Below are positions 1 through 9,085 of a stretch of DNA of 64,000 nt, piece after piece (the first letter of the stretch is position 1; each line of letters starts with the position of its first letter). Origin of the DNA: Pseudoxanthomonas sacheonensis (GTDB lineage Bacteria; Pseudomonadota; Gammaproteobacteria; Xanthomonadales; Xanthomonadaceae); the NCBI RefSeq assembly GCF_010093305.1, contig NZ_PDWS01000016.1, forward strand, positions 1 through 64,000, written 5' to 3'. A program made the translations under genes and the position numbers. Below the pieces are notes generated by a model, which saw only the letters and a program-made list of their open reading frames with translations, had not been told where the DNA came from and did no database searches.

Positions 1-2
1 CT

Positions 3-473
3 TCTTCCCCCGCCGCCCCCCAGGAGCACGCCGTCCTGGAACTGGAGCGTTTCCTGCCCTATCGGCTGAGCATCCTGTCCAACCGCATCAGCCAGACCAT
101 TTCCGGCCTGTACGGCCAGCGCTTCGGTCTGGCGGTCACCGAGTGGCGGATCATGGCGGTGCTGGGACGCTACCCGGAGCTGTCCGCCGGCGAAGTGGCC
201 GAGCGCACGGCCATGGACAAGGTCGCCGTCAGCCGGGCGCTGGCCCGGCTGCTGGAGCGCGGGCTGGTGCAGCGCGATACCCATGGCGACGACCGCCGCC
301 GTTCGGTGCTGGAACTTTCGCCGGTAGGCTACACGGTCTACGACGAAGTGGCGCCGATGGCGCTGGAATGCGAACGCCGCTTGCTGGCGGGACTGGACGA
401 GAACGAGCGCGCGCAGCTGGATGCGCTGATAGTCAAGCTGGCCGCAGGCGTGGGCAACATCCAGGAGAAATAG
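3..473 (+). CDS. MarR-family transcriptional regulator (5' end outside window)
   Basis: The frame is open from the window edge to a TAG at 471-473, giving about 156 visible residues, close to a complete MarR protein, so only a short N-terminus is missing. The order fits the family: an N-terminal dimerisation helix (LERFLPYRLSILSNRIS), a winged helix-turn-helix (EVAERTAMDKVAVSRALARL is the recognition region), a wing with the basic DDRRRS motif and a C-terminal dimerisation helix. MarR proteins are dimeric DNA-binding repressors or activators that usually sense small aromatic ligands. An internal ATG at 153 would remove the first helices and is not the likely start. The target genes are not visible; the downstream genes are convergent. 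Confidence 0.85.
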   Translation, partial: SSPAAPQEHAVLELERFLPYRLSILSNRISQTISGLYGQRFGLAVTEWRIMAVLGRYPELSAGEVAERTAMDKVAVSRALARLLERGLVQRDTHGDDRRRSVLELSPVGYTVYDEVAPMALECERRLLAGLDENERAQLDALIVKLAAGVGNIQEK

Positions 474-489
474 GGGCGCGACGCATGCC

Positions 490-580
490 TGTAGGAGCTG
501 CGTAAGCTGCGACGCGGTACGGGTTGGCTATCGCATCGCACCTACCGGCCGACCAGGTCGCAGCTTACGCAGCTCCTACA
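490..580. repeat. Inverted-pair palindromic repeat between convergent genes
   Basis: Two 24-nt arms, 490-513 and 557-580, are perfect reverse complements (arm core GTAGGAGCTGCGTAAGCTGC), 43 nt apart. They fill the gap between the convergent MarR and thioredoxin-like genes. The layout is that of a REPIN/BIME element. It could act as a bidirectional terminator or mRNA stabiliser, but there is no T-tract. Confidence 0.75.
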
Positions 581-601
581 GATGCAATTCCTATCAGGTA
601 T

Positions 602-1195
602 TTACTTCGCGGCCGGCGCCCAGTCCTTGAGGAAGGCGAAGAACTTGGCGCGGTCGTAGCCCTTGCCCTTTTCCAGGTCGCCGGTGGACTGGGAATGCAG
701 CAGATTGCCGTCGGCGTCCAGCACGAACAGGTGCGGATAGCCCTTGATTCCGGGATAAGCGGAGAGGAAAGCCTTGTTCTCGTTCTCTTCGCTGTAGTTG
801 ACCTTCATCCACACGAAGTTGGCGTCGCGGAAGCTGCGGATCTCCGCGTCTTCTTCGACCAGCTTGTCCAGGATGTGGCACCAGCTGCACCGCTCGCCGC
901 CCACTTCCAGCAGGATGCGCTTGCCGCCGCGCTGCGCCTCGACCTTGGCCATTTCCAGATCGCTGGCCGGGTCGCGCTTGGGATCGAACGCCGCGTTCAA
1001 GGCAGCCACCGCCGCGATATCCGCAGCGGTGGGCGTGTTGCCCGAGGCGACAGGCCGGGACGTATCCGGCTTGGCCGACGTGTTGGCCTTCGTCGAAGGC
1101 GGGTTGGGTTCCGCCTTCTGCTCCTGCTTCGGCGAGCAAGCCACCATTGCGACCGCCAGCAACAATGCGGTCGCGCCGCGCGAAGCAAGCGCCAT
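602..1195 (-). CDS. Exported thioredoxin-fold lipoprotein with CSWC motif
   Basis: A 197-residue protein beginning MALASRGATALLLAV with a hydrophobic signal segment ending in a lipobox-like MVAC (Cys20), then a Pro/Ser/Thr-rich linker of about 60 residues and a thioredoxin-like domain. The redox motif is GERCSWCHIL, followed by the cis-Pro region GIKGYPHLFVLDADG. This matches the Thioredoxin_7 type of envelope thiol proteins, which reduce or isomerise disulfides or deliver reductant. The start ATG overlaps the stop of the upstream POT transporter gene (TGATG), so the two are probably translationally coupled. The frame stays open further upstream, but that extension only shadows the transporter. 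The substrate is unknown. Confidence 0.8.
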   Translation of the reverse strand: MALASRGATALLLAVAMVACSPKQEQKAEPNPPSTKANTSAKPDTSRPVASGNTPTAADIAAVAALNAAFDPKRDPASDLEMAKVEAQRGGKRILLEVGGERCSWCHILDKLVEEDAEIRSFRDANFVWMKVNYSEENENKAFLSAYPGIKGYPHLFVLDADGNLLHSQSTGDLEKGKGYDRAKFFAFLKDWAPAAK

Positions 1196-2754
1196 CACTT
1201 GACCCCGTGCATCAGTTTCTGGATCAGCGGCCCCAGCAGGAACAGCAGAGCGCCTGCGATCAACAACGCCCAGAAGCCGAAGGTGTAGCCGGCATGCGCG
1301 GACTGCACCGTCATCCCGCCGGTACCGCTGACGTGCCCGGCGAAAATACCCGACAAGTTGTTGCCGATGCCGGTGGACAGGAACCAGCCGCCCATGCCGA
1401 AACCGACCAGACGCACCGGTGCCAGCTTGGTGACCATCGACAGGCCGATGGGCGACAGACACAGTTCGCCGACCGACTGGATGACGTAGACCATGAACAG
1501 CGTCCAGAACGGGATCTTGCCCACGTCGTCGACCAGACTGGACAGCGCGAACATCAACAGCAGGAAGGCCAGGCCATTGAAGATCAGGCCCAGGCTGAAC
1601 TTGCGCGGGATCGAAGGCTCGGCGTTGCGCTTGCCCATCCAGATCCAGATCAGCGCGATCACCGGTGCAAGGGCGATGATCGCCAGCGAGTTCACCGACT
1701 GGAACCAGGCATTCGAGAACACGAAGCCGCCCGGACCGAAGATGTCGCGATCGACGATCTTGTCGGCCAGGAAGGTGAACGAACTGCCCGCTTGCTCGAA
1801 GAACATCCAGAACATCACGTTGAAGACGAAAATGATCAGCATCGCGATGGCCTTGTCGCGCTGCACCTTGCCTTCGCGAATGCCCTCGATCAGCAGCAAT
1901 GCGCACAGAATGACGAACATCGGCAGCAGCACGAACCATTGCAGCGCCGCGGCGCCCATCGACAGCAGGAAGTACACGGCCGGGATCGCGACCAGTGCGC
2001 CCACGAAGACATACAGCACCTTCTGCTTGCCGCCGTCGCCCTCCGGCGGACGGCCTATGCCTTTGAGCTGGCGGCGGCCGAACCAGAACCACACCAGGCT
2101 CAGCACCATGCCGATGCCCGAAGCGATGAACACATATTTGTAGGCCGGCATCGTCTGCGTGCCGAACACCTGCTCGGCAAGGAATCCGGTCGCGATCGGC
2201 GCGAGGAAACCACCGAGGTTGATGCCCATGTAGAAGATGGTGAAACCCGCATCGCGGCGGCTATCGCTTACGGCGTACAGCTTGCCCACCATCGTCGAGA
2301 TATTGGGCTTGAACAAACCGTTGCCGCAGATCACGGTGGCCAGGCCGAACTTGAAGATCTGTTCGTCGGGCATCGCGATCATGAACAAGCCGGCCGCCAT
2401 GATCACCGCGCCCAGCAGGATCGAGCGCTGATAGCCGAGCACCCGGTCGGCGACGTACCCGCCGAAAATCGCGGCGGCATAGACCAGCGCCAGATAAGCG
2501 CCGTAGATGAGATTCGACGGCGCTTCGCCGGCGTCGTTGCCGGCGTGGAACTGCGCCACCATGTACAACACCAGCGCCCAGCGGATGCCGTAGAACGCGA
2601 AGCGTTCCCAGAACTCGGTCATGAACAGCATCCACAGCGGCTTGGGATGGCCCATGCGCTGGCCGAATTCCGGTGGCGGCGAAGCGTCGTTGCCTGCGGG
2701 CGCGCCCAGCGGTGGGCCGGCCGGTTTCGCGGCGTTCGGGATGGTCGAGCTCAT
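1195..2754 (-). CDS. POT/PTR2-family proton-dependent oligopeptide transporter
   Basis: A 519-residue polytopic inner-membrane protein. The first membrane helix holds the family's ExxER proton/peptide-coupling motif (EFWERFAFYGIR), and the PTR2-type stretch GYVADRVLGYQRSIL follows. The length and the many hydrophobic segments fit bacterial POT carriers with 12-14 helices, which import di- and tripeptides with protons. The ATG at 2754 is preceded by a purine-rich stretch (CAAGGGGGCAAATCC), a good ribosome site. The gene is the first of a two-gene unit with the exported thioredoxin-like lipoprotein; the TGATG junction suggests co-translation. Close relatives carry di/tripeptides, but specificity cannot be read from sequence. 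Confidence 0.93.
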   Translation of the reverse strand: MSSTIPNAAKPAGPPLGAPAGNDASPPPEFGQRMGHPKPLWMLFMTEFWERFAFYGIRWALVLYMVAQFHAGNDAGEAPSNLIYGAYLALVYAAAIFGGYVADRVLGYQRSILLGAVIMAAGLFMIAMPDEQIFKFGLATVICGNGLFKPNISTMVGKLYAVSDSRRDAGFTIFYMGINLGGFLAPIATGFLAEQVFGTQTMPAYKYVFIASGIGMVLSLVWFWFGRRQLKGIGRPPEGDGGKQKVLYVFVGALVAIPAVYFLLSMGAAALQWFVLLPMFVILCALLLIEGIREGKVQRDKAIAMLIIFVFNVMFWMFFEQAGSSFTFLADKIVDRDIFGPGGFVFSNAWFQSVNSLAIIALAPVIALIWIWMGKRNAEPSIPRKFSLGLIFNGLAFLLLMFALSSLVDDVGKIPFWTLFMVYVIQSVGELCLSPIGLSMVTKLAPVRLVGFGMGGWFLSTGIGNNLSGIFAGHVSGTGGMTVQSAHAGYTFGFWALLIAGALLFLLGPLIQKLMHGVK

Positions 2755-2882
2755 GGATTTGCCCCCTTGTTCAGCATTCGGATGTATCGGGAAATAGGAT
2801 TCCGCGCCTTGGCGCGGGACAGGCGAGGATCACCGACGGGCGCCGCTGACGTCAAATAACGCGGACTTTTGCCTGCTGGGCA

Positions 2883-2992
2883 CGTAGGTCGGGGCTACGC
2901 CCCCGACGCTCGCGGCTCATCCAGGTTTTAGAGGCCGGCCAACTCGCCAGCCATGCCGGGCCTGCGCGTCGGGGGCGTAGCCCCGACCTACG
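2883..2992. repeat. Inverted-pair palindromic repeat abutting the kynA stop codon
   Basis: Arms 2883-2908 and 2967-2992 (26 nt; core GTAGGTCGGGGCTACGCCCC) are perfect reverse complements. The right arm begins at the base immediately after the TGA stop of the tryptophan dioxygenase gene (stop at 2995-2993), so the repeat sits exactly at the gene end. Each arm also folds on itself (GGGGC/GCCCC). Confidence 0.8.
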
Positions 2993-3874
2993 TCAGTAGG
3001 CGGGTGCGGCCGATCCGGGCTTGCCGTCGATCATCGTGCGCACCTCGAACAGCTCCGGGAAGAAGGTCAGTTCCAGCGCCTGGCGCAGAAACCCCACTCC
3101 GCTGGAACCGCCGGTGCCGCGCTTGAAGCCGATGATGCGCAGCACCGTGCGCATGTGCCGGAACCGCCACAGCTGGAACTGGGTTTCCAGGTCCACGAAG
3201 TCCTCGCACAGGGCGTATTCGCGCCAGTAACGGCCGGTGTCCTCGTAGATGGCCTCGAACACCGGCAGCAGCGCCGGATCGTTGACGTGCGGCAGGCTCC
3301 AGTCGCGCTCCTGGCGCTCGGCGGGAATGGCATGGCCGAAGCGGGCCAGATAGCGCAGGAATTCCTCATAGAGGCTGGGCGCGCGCAGCACCGCTTCCAG
3401 GTCGGCCTGCCCCTGCGGATCGTGGGCGAACACGCGCAGCATGTCGGCGTTCTTGTTGCCCAGCAGGAACTCGATGGTGCGGTACTGCAGCGACTGGAAC
3501 CCGGAAGACGGCCCCAGCAGATCGCGGAAACCCATGTATTCCGAAGGCGTCAGCGTCTCCAGCACCGACCACTGCTCGGTCAGCTGGCGCAGCACCTGCT
3601 TGCTGCGCGCCAGCACCTTGCGGCATTGCCAGACCTCGTCGCGCTGCAAGTGCACCAGGGCCGCGCGCAGCTCGTGGATCATCAGCTTCATCCACAGCTC
3701 CGACACCTGGTGCTGGACCACGAACAGCAGCTCGTCGTGGTGCGGCGGCTGCGCCACCGGCTGCTGCGCGGCCAGCAGCAGGTCCAGGCGCAGGTAGCCG
3801 GCATAGCTCATGCGGCCGGCCAGATCGGTGTGGATGCCTTCTTCCAGCGGGCGCTGGTTGTCCTGGATGCTCAT
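2993..3874 (-). CDS. kynA: Tryptophan 2,3-dioxygenase
   Basis: A 293-residue haem enzyme that opens the indole ring of L-tryptophan with O2 to give N-formylkynurenine, the first step of the kynurenine pathway. The substrate-pocket segment [19 protein letters not shown] contains the distal His of Xanthomonas TDO. The C-terminal [19 protein letters not shown] carries the proximal haem His and the GTGG loop that closes over tryptophan. The length matches the Xanthomonas enzyme (about 298 residues). It is transcribed away from the secreted nuclease gene and is separated from the POT gene by a palindromic repeat. No other kynurenine-pathway gene is in the window. The start ATG at 3874 is the only one that keeps the family N-terminus. 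Confidence 0.96.
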   Translation of the reverse strand: MSIQDNQRPLEEGIHTDLAGRMSYAGYLRLDLLLAAQQPVAQPPHHDELLFVVQHQVSELWMKLMIHELRAALVHLQRDEVWQCRKVLARSKQVLRQLTEQWSVLETLTPSEYMGFRDLLGPSSGFQSLQYRTIEFLLGNKNADMLRVFAHDPQGQADLEAVLRAPSLYEEFLRYLARFGHAIPAERQERDWSLPHVNDPALLPVFEAIYEDTGRYWREYALCEDFVDLETQFQLWRFRHMRTVLRIIGFKRGTGGSSGVGFLRQALELTFFPELFEVRTMIDGKPGSAAPAY

Positions 3875-4008
3875 GCGGAACCTGAGGGATGCGGGAGGGG
3901 CATGGTAACGGCTGGCGTAACGGCGGTGTCATGCGCGTGCCCGAGGATTGCGGCACAATCGGCCGGCAGTCAGTCGCTCGTGCTGCGTTCATATCTAGGG
4001 AGAGGTTT

Positions 4009-7000
4009 ATGAAGTACGGGTTCGCGCGCCTGACGGCGCTGGCGGTGTTTTCGTTGCTGTGCGCTGGGGCCGCGCAGGCGCAGGTCGTCATCAGCCAGGT
4101 CTACGGCGGGGGCGGCAATTCCGGCGCGCCGCTGCGCAGCGACTACATCGAGCTGCACAACAATTCCACTTCCACGGTCAGCCTGGACGGCTGGTCGGTG
4201 CAATACGCCAGCGCCGCCGGCACCACCTGGGCGCGCACCAACCTCAGCGGCAACCTCCCGGCCGGCGGCTATTACCTGATCAAGCAGGCCGACGGCGCCA
4301 ACACCGCCGCGCCCGCGCTGCCCACGCCCGACGCCACCGGCACGATCGCCATGTCCGGCACCGCCGGCAAAGTGGCGCTGGTCAATTCGGTGGTCACGCT
4401 GAGCGGGGCCTGCCCCACCGGCAATATCGACTTCGTCGGCTTCGGCACCACCGCCAGCTGCGCGGAGGGCTCCAGCCCCACCGCCAACCTCAGCAACACC
4501 ACCGCCGCCGTGCGCGCCGACAACGGCTGCACCGACAGCAACAACAACGCCGCCGATTTCGCGCTTACCGCGCCGGCGCCGCGCAATGGCGCGTCCGCCG
4601 CGCTGGTCTGCGGCGGCGGCGGCCTGCCGATCCTGTCCGTGGCCGATGTCAGCCAGGACGAAGCCACCGGCAATTTCGCCTTCACCCTGACCCTCACCCA
4701 GCCTGCGGGCGCGGGCGGCGTCAGCGTGGACTACGCCACCGCCGACGGTACCGCGACGGCGGGCGACGACTACACGGCCGCCACCGGTACGGTAACCATC
4801 GCCGAGAGCGCCGATTCGGCGCAGGTCGTGGTTCCGGTCAGCGACGACAGCGTGCAGGAAGCCGACGAAACCTTCTTCCTGGGCCTGGGCAACATCAGCG
4901 GCGCGGTGCTTGGAGATGCGCAGGCGCAAGCCACCATCGTCAACGACGATGTCACCCTGATCTCCATCCACGAGATACAAGGCAGCGGCGCGACTTCTCC
5001 GGTCGCCAACCAGCTGGTCACCACCACCGGCATCGTGACCGGACGCAAGAGCAACGGTTTCTTCATCCAGACCAGCGATGCGGAAGCGGACGCCGATCCG
5101 GCCACTTCGCAGGGCGTGTACGTGTTCACCAGCATCGCGCCGCCCGCGGCCGCCGCCGTCGGCAACCGCGTTCGCGTCAGCGGCACGGTGATCGAATACG
5201 TCCCCGGCACCGATCCCAACCAGCTGCCGTTGACCGAGATCAGCGGCAGTCCGAGCGTGGCCCTGCTCTCCACCGACAACCCGTTGCCCGTACCGGTAGC
5301 ACTGAGCACCAGCCTGCCCTCGCCGACCGGCGCGCTGGACCAGCTGGAACGCTTGGAAGGCATGCGCGTGACCGCCGCCAGCCTGACCGTGGTGGCGCCC
5401 ACCCAGGGCAACACCAACGAGTCCAACGCCACCGGCACCAGCAACGGCATCCTCAATGCCGTGGTCACCGGCACGCCGCGTCCGTTCCGCGAGCCCGGCA
5501 TCCAGGCGCCCGACCCGGCGCCTGCCGGCAGCAGCATTCCGCCGATCCCGCGCTGGGACTTCAATCCGGAACTGCTGACCATCGACAGCGATTCGCTGGG
5601 CGGTCCGACTTTCATCCTCAATCTGGCCGCCGGTGCGTTGATCGAAGGCCTGACCGGCCCGCTGGATTACGGCTTCCGCCGCTATACGATCCTGCGCGAC
5701 CCCGCAGTCGCCATCACCACCTCGCCGGGTCCGTCGCCGCAAGCGGCGCGCGTGGCCAACGCCGATGAGTTCACGGTGGCGGCCTACAACCTGGAACGCT
5801 TCTTCGACACCGTCAACGACCCCGCTACCGGCGAACCGGTGCTGACCGCGGCGGCCTTCGCCAACCGTCTCAACAAGGCCTCGCTGACGGTGCGCGACTT
5901 CCTCAATGCGCCGGACATCCTGGCCACGGTGGAAGTGGAGAACCTGACCACGCTGCAAGCGCTGGCCAGCAAGATCAACGCCGATGCGGTGGCCGCAGGA
6001 CAGGCGGACCCCAACTACGTCGCCTATCTGGAAGAAGGCAACGACGTGGGCGGCATCGACGTGGGCTTCCTGGTCAAGACCTCAGAAGTCACCGCCGGGG
6101 TGGCGCGCGTGCAAGTGCTTAGCGTGACCCAGCACGGCAAGGACACCACCTGGACCGAGCCCAGCGGCACCACCAGCCTGCTCAACGACCGTCCGCCGCT
6201 GGTACTCGATGCGGTGGTGCATTACGCCGATGGCCGCACCTACCCGATCACCGCGATCGCGGTGCACCAGCGTTCGCTCAACGACGTGGACAGCGTGGAG
6301 CCTTCCGGCCCCACCACGTTGGGCGACCGCGTGCGCCAGAAGCGGCAGAAGCAGGCCGAATACCTGGCCAACCTGATCCAGTCGTTGCAGACCGCCGACC
6401 CGGGCAAGCGCATCGTCAGCCTGGGCGACTACAACGCCTTCGCCTTCAACGACGGCCTGGCCGACACCATGAACGTGGTGACCGGCACGCCGAGCGCCGA
6501 CGAGCAGACCGCGGTGCCTGGCGACGGCGTCGACCTGGTGAATCCGGACCTGGTCAATCTGGGCGTGCTGGAACCGGAAGAGGAGCGCTATTCCTTCGTC
6601 TTCGGCGGCAATGCGCAGACCCTGGACCATGTGCTGGTCAACGAGCAGCTGATCGTTTCCAGCACCGCGTTCGGCCTGGACCACGCGCGCATCAACGCCG
6701 ACTTCCCGGAAATCGCGCGCAACGACGCCAACTCGCCCTCGCGCCTGTCCGATCACGACCCGGTGGTGGCGTACTTCGAATCGCGCCATCGCGCCGATCT
6801 TGCGGTCACTGCGGTGGCCGACTCGGCGACCGTCACTGTCGGCCAGACCCTGCGCTATACCGCCACGGTGACCAACCTGGGGCCGGATGCGGCCGCTTCG
6901 ACCGGCATAGGTTTCGCGTTGAATGCCGAATCCAGCACTTTCGCGGTGGTCGCGCCCAGCGGCTGGTCGTGCGATGCGGCGCAGATCTCCGCGGGCATGA

Positions 7001-7581
7001 CCTCGATCGCCTGCCACACCGACAGCCTGGCCAATGCGGCCAGCGCCTCGTTCGCGATCAGTGCGGTCGCCACCGCGGCACAGGTCGGCGGCAGCGCCAA
7101 TCTGGCGGTCGCCGCCAGCACCCAGTCGTTCGATGCGGTGCACGCCAACGATGAAGCGGTGGCAGCGATCCTGGTCACCGCGCCATCCACGGCGGACCTG
7201 GATCTGAAGCTGACCGGCCCGGCCAGCGTGCCGCGCCTGACGTTCTCGATTCCGTACACGGCGACCCTGCGCAATCTGGGCACGCTGGCCGCCGAACAGG
7301 CGGTGGTCGTGTTCAGCGGCAACACCATGAACCTGGCCGCCACCCTGGACCCGCCCAGCGGCTGGGACTGCCGCAAGCAGGGCACGGTCCGTCAGGTGAC
7401 GTTCCGCTGCGCCGCCCGCAAACCGATGGCCGCCGGCGCCCGCGCCGACTTCAGGATCCGCGTCAATGCGCTGCCGATCCCGGCCAACCGCAGGCCGCAA
7501 GTCAACGGCGCAGCGACCACGATCACGCCGGAATCCGACACCACCAATAACAACGCCAGCATCACCACGATCGTGCGCTGA
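4009..7581 (+). CDS. Secreted multidomain endonuclease (ExeM/NucH type: LTD, Calx-beta, EEP, DUF11)
   Basis: A 1190-residue exported protein. An ATG at 4009 behind GGGAGAGG gives a clean signal peptide (MKYGFARLTALAVFSLLC, cleavage after AQA). Approximate order: a lamin-tail domain (residues 25-150, SDYIELHNNSTSTVSLDGW), a Calx-beta repeat (205-310, VDYATADGTATAGDDYTAAT), an OB-like region (320-530), an endonuclease/exonuclease/phosphatase domain (585-915; FTVAAYNLERFFD, SLGDYNAFA, RLSDHDPVVAYF with the Asp-His-Asp end motif) and two DUF11-type beta domains to the C-terminus. ExeM/NucH relatives are extracellular or surface DNases used in biofilm DNA turnover and phosphate scavenging. No LPXTG or rhombosortase tail is seen; the chain ends in the second DUF11 repeat. 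A strong terminator follows. Confidence 0.88.
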   Translation: MKYGFARLTALAVFSLLCAGAAQAQVVISQVYGGGGNSGAPLRSDYIELHNNSTSTVSLDGWSVQYASAAGTTWARTNLSGNLPAGGYYLIKQADGANTAAPALPTPDATGTIAMSGTAGKVALVNSVVTLSGACPTGNIDFVGFGTTASCAEGSSPTANLSNTTAAVRADNGCTDSNNNAADFALTAPAPRNGASAALVCGGGGLPILSVADVSQDEATGNFAFTLTLTQPAGAGGVSVDYATADGTATAGDDYTAATGTVTIAESADSAQVVVPVSDDSVQEADETFFLGLGNISGAVLGDAQAQATIVNDDVTLISIHEIQGSGATSPVANQLVTTTGIVTGRKSNGFFIQTSDAEADADPATSQGVYVFTSIAPPAAAAVGNRVRVSGTVIEYVPGTDPNQLPLTEISGSPSVALLSTDNPLPVPVALSTSLPSPTGALDQLERLEGMRVTAASLTVVAPTQGNTNESNATGTSNGILNAVVTGTPRPFREPGIQAPDPAPAGSSIPPIPRWDFNPELLTIDSDSLGGPTFILNLAAGALIEGLTGPLDYGFRRYTILRDPAVAITTSPGPSPQAARVANADEFTVAAYNLERFFDTVNDPATGEPVLTAAAFANRLNKASLTVRDFLNAPDILATVEVENLTTLQALASKINADAVAAGQADPNYVAYLEEGNDVGGIDVGFLVKTSEVTAGVARVQVLSVTQHGKDTTWTEPSGTTSLLNDRPPLVLDAVVHYADGRTYPITAIAVHQRSLNDVDSVEPSGPTTLGDRVRQKRQKQAEYLANLIQSLQTADPGKRIVSLGDYNAFAFNDGLADTMNVVTGTPSADEQTAVPGDGVDLVNPDLVNLGVLEPEEERYSFVFGGNAQTLDHVLVNEQLIVSSTAFGLDHARINADFPEIARNDANSPSRLSDHDPVVAYFESRHRADLAVTAVADSATVTVGQTLRYTATVTNLGPDAAASTGIGFALNAESSTFAVVAPSGWSCDAAQISAGMTSIACHTDSLANAASASFAISAVATAAQVGGSANLAVAASTQSFDAVHANDEAVAAILVTAPSTADLDLKLTGPASVPRLTFSIPYTATLRNLGTLAAEQAVVVFSGNTMNLAATLDPPSGWDCRKQGTVRQVTFRCAARKPMAAGARADFRIRVNALPIPANRRPQVNGAATTITPESDTTNNNASITTIVR

Positions 7582-7606
7582 ACCGAACGCAAACGATTAC
7601 AGCTAG

Positions 7607-7634
7607 AGACGCGGCTTCGGCCGCGTCTTTTTTT
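7607..7634 (+). terminator. Rho-independent terminator after the secreted nuclease
   Basis: A perfect 9-bp stem (AGACGCGGC / GCCGCGTCT) closed by a TTCG tetraloop is followed by a run of seven T (7628-7634), 25 nt beyond the stop codon. This is a textbook intrinsic terminator. Confidence 0.93.
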
Positions 7635-7667
7635 GGTCTGTGTAATTGCACGGGAAAGCGCTACCGA

Positions 7668-7891
7668 ACCCCTCTCCTGCTAGCGGGAGAGGGTGCCGAA
7701 GGCGGGTGAGGGAAAGCCGGAGCCGATTCACTGAAATATCCAGTTGGCATCGAGCGCCCAATCAGAGTTGCCGCATTCGATGTGTCTGAATCCAAAAAAT
7801 TTGCGTCGCCGCCCCACATCCGGCCTTCGGCCAGCCGTATCCAGTACGGGGCAGGCTCTTTTCCCGCAAGCGGGGGGAGAAGGGCACCTGC
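7668..7891. repeat. Non-coding gap with two copies of a CTCTCCC-type palindrome
   Basis: Between the terminator and the E1alpha gene (7635-7996) I see no gene. It holds a hairpin at about 7671-7690 (CTCTCCTGCTAGCGGGAGAG) and a related copy in opposite orientation at about 7858-7885 built on CCCGCAAGCGGGG. These are a common dispersed repeat of GC-rich proteobacteria and differ from the GTAGG families elsewhere here. The promoter for the dehydrogenase genes should lie to their right, but I cannot pinpoint it. Confidence 0.5.
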
Positions 7892-7996
7892 CATTGCCCT
7901 GCGTATTGCTGCGCTGCACGACGGTTTTGCAACCCCGGTTCCTTAACATGGCGCCACTTATCATTGGTTTCACTTGCAACGGGAATCCGACACGCG

Positions 7997-9085
7997 ATGA
8001 CCATCGCCGCGAAATTCGAAATCGAATACCTGCAATACCTGGGTCCGGACGGGAAACTCGTCCGCGACGACCTGCCCGAGGCCGCGCGCGATACGCAGCG
8101 ATTGAAAGACCTGTTCAAGCAGATGCTGTTCGTGCGCACCTTCGACACCAAGTCGGTGGCCCTGCAGCGCACCGGCAAGCTGGGCACCTACGCTTCCTGC
8201 CTGGGCCACGAGGCCACCCACGTGGGCATCGGCGCTTCCACGCGCCCGGAAGACACCTTCGCCCCCAGCTATCGCGAATACGGCGCGCAGTTCATGCGCG
8301 GCGTGCGTCCGCGCGAGGTGCTGCTGTACTGGGGCGGCGACGAACGCGGCAACGATTTCGCGGTGCCGCGCCACGATTTCGCCTGGTGCGTACCCATTTC
8401 CACCCAGTGCCTGCACGCAGCCGGCGCGGCGCTGGCGTTCAAGCTGCGCGGCGAGAAGCGCATCGCGGTCAGCACCTGCGGCGATGGCGGATCGTCGAAG
8501 ACCGATTTCTACGCCGCACTCAATTCCGGCGGCGCGTACGAGCTGCCGCTGGTGCTGTGCGTAATCAACAACGGCTGGGCCATCTCGGTACCGCGCTCGG
8601 CGCAAACCGGTGCGCAGACGCTGGCGCAGAAGGGCATCGCCGGCGGCGTATTTTGCCTGCAAGTGGACGGCAACGATCTGATCGCGGTATTGGAAGCCAT
8701 GCGCATCGCCACCGAACGCGCGCGCAGCGGCCAAGGCACCAGCGTGCTCGAATTCGTCACCTATCGTCTGGGCGACCACACCACCGCCGACGACGCGCGC
8801 CGCTACCGCGACGATGCGGAAGTGAAATCGGCCTGGGAACGCGATCCGGTCACCCGCCTGCGCACCTGGCTCACCACGCAGAAGTTGTGGAGCGAAGCCG
8901 AAGAGGCCGCCTGGAAGGAAGAATGCGGGCGTCTGGTCGACATCGAGGTCAACGCCTACCTGGAGACGCCGGTGCAGCCGGTGGAAGCGATGTTCGATTA
9001 TCTCTACGCCGACCCGCCGCCGGAATTGCTCGCCCAGCGCGCAGCCGCCATCGCCGCGGAACGTTCTCTACGGGAGCCGCGCTAA
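7997..9085 (+). CDS. 2-oxo acid dehydrogenase E1 alpha subunit (branched-chain or pyruvate type)
   Basis: A 362-residue thiamine-diphosphate enzyme subunit. The ThDP motif is clear: GDGG, about 27 residues, then NNGWAIS. The phosphorylation-loop-like segment YRLGDHTTADDARRYR is typical of E1alpha. With E1beta it decarboxylates a 2-oxo acid and passes the acyl group to the E2 lipoyl arm. Gammaproteobacterial pyruvate dehydrogenase is normally the single-chain AceE, so a heterodimeric E1 beside its own E2 suits the branched-chain complex that supplies iso-fatty-acid primers in Xanthomonadaceae; this assignment is inference. The ATG at 7997 keeps the family N-terminus; a TTG at 7964 is possible. 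The stop overlaps the E1beta start (TAATG). Confidence 0.92.
   Translation: MTIAAKFEIEYLQYLGPDGKLVRDDLPEAARDTQRLKDLFKQMLFVRTFDTKSVALQRTGKLGTYASCLGHEATHVGIGASTRPEDTFAPSYREYGAQFMRGVRPREVLLYWGGDERGNDFAVPRHDFAWCVPISTQCLHAAGAALAFKLRGEKRIAVSTCGDGGSSKTDFYAALNSGGAYELPLVLCVINNGWAISVPRSAQTGAQTLAQKGIAGGVFCLQVDGNDLIAVLEAMRIATERARSGQGTSVLEFVTYRLGDHTTADDARRYRDDAEVKSAWERDPVTRLRTWLTTQKLWSEAEEAAWKEECGRLVDIEVNAYLETPVQPVEAMFDYLYADPPPELLAQRAAAIAAERSLREPR

Noticed and set aside
602-2092. 496-residue reading of the thioredoxin-like gene with a long N-terminus
   Set aside because: The N-terminal 300 residues are a shadow of the POT gene; the ATG at 1195 gives a lipoprotein signal.
1147-2859. 570-codon plus-strand frame antisense to the POT transporter gene
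   Set aside because: Composition is Gln/His/Arg/Asp-rich nonsense typical of a GC-rich shadow; the minus-strand product matches a family.
3970-5958. 662-codon minus-strand frame under the secreted nuclease
   Set aside because: It consists of Gly/Arg/Asp/Val runs with no domain; the plus-strand gene has clear domains and a terminator.
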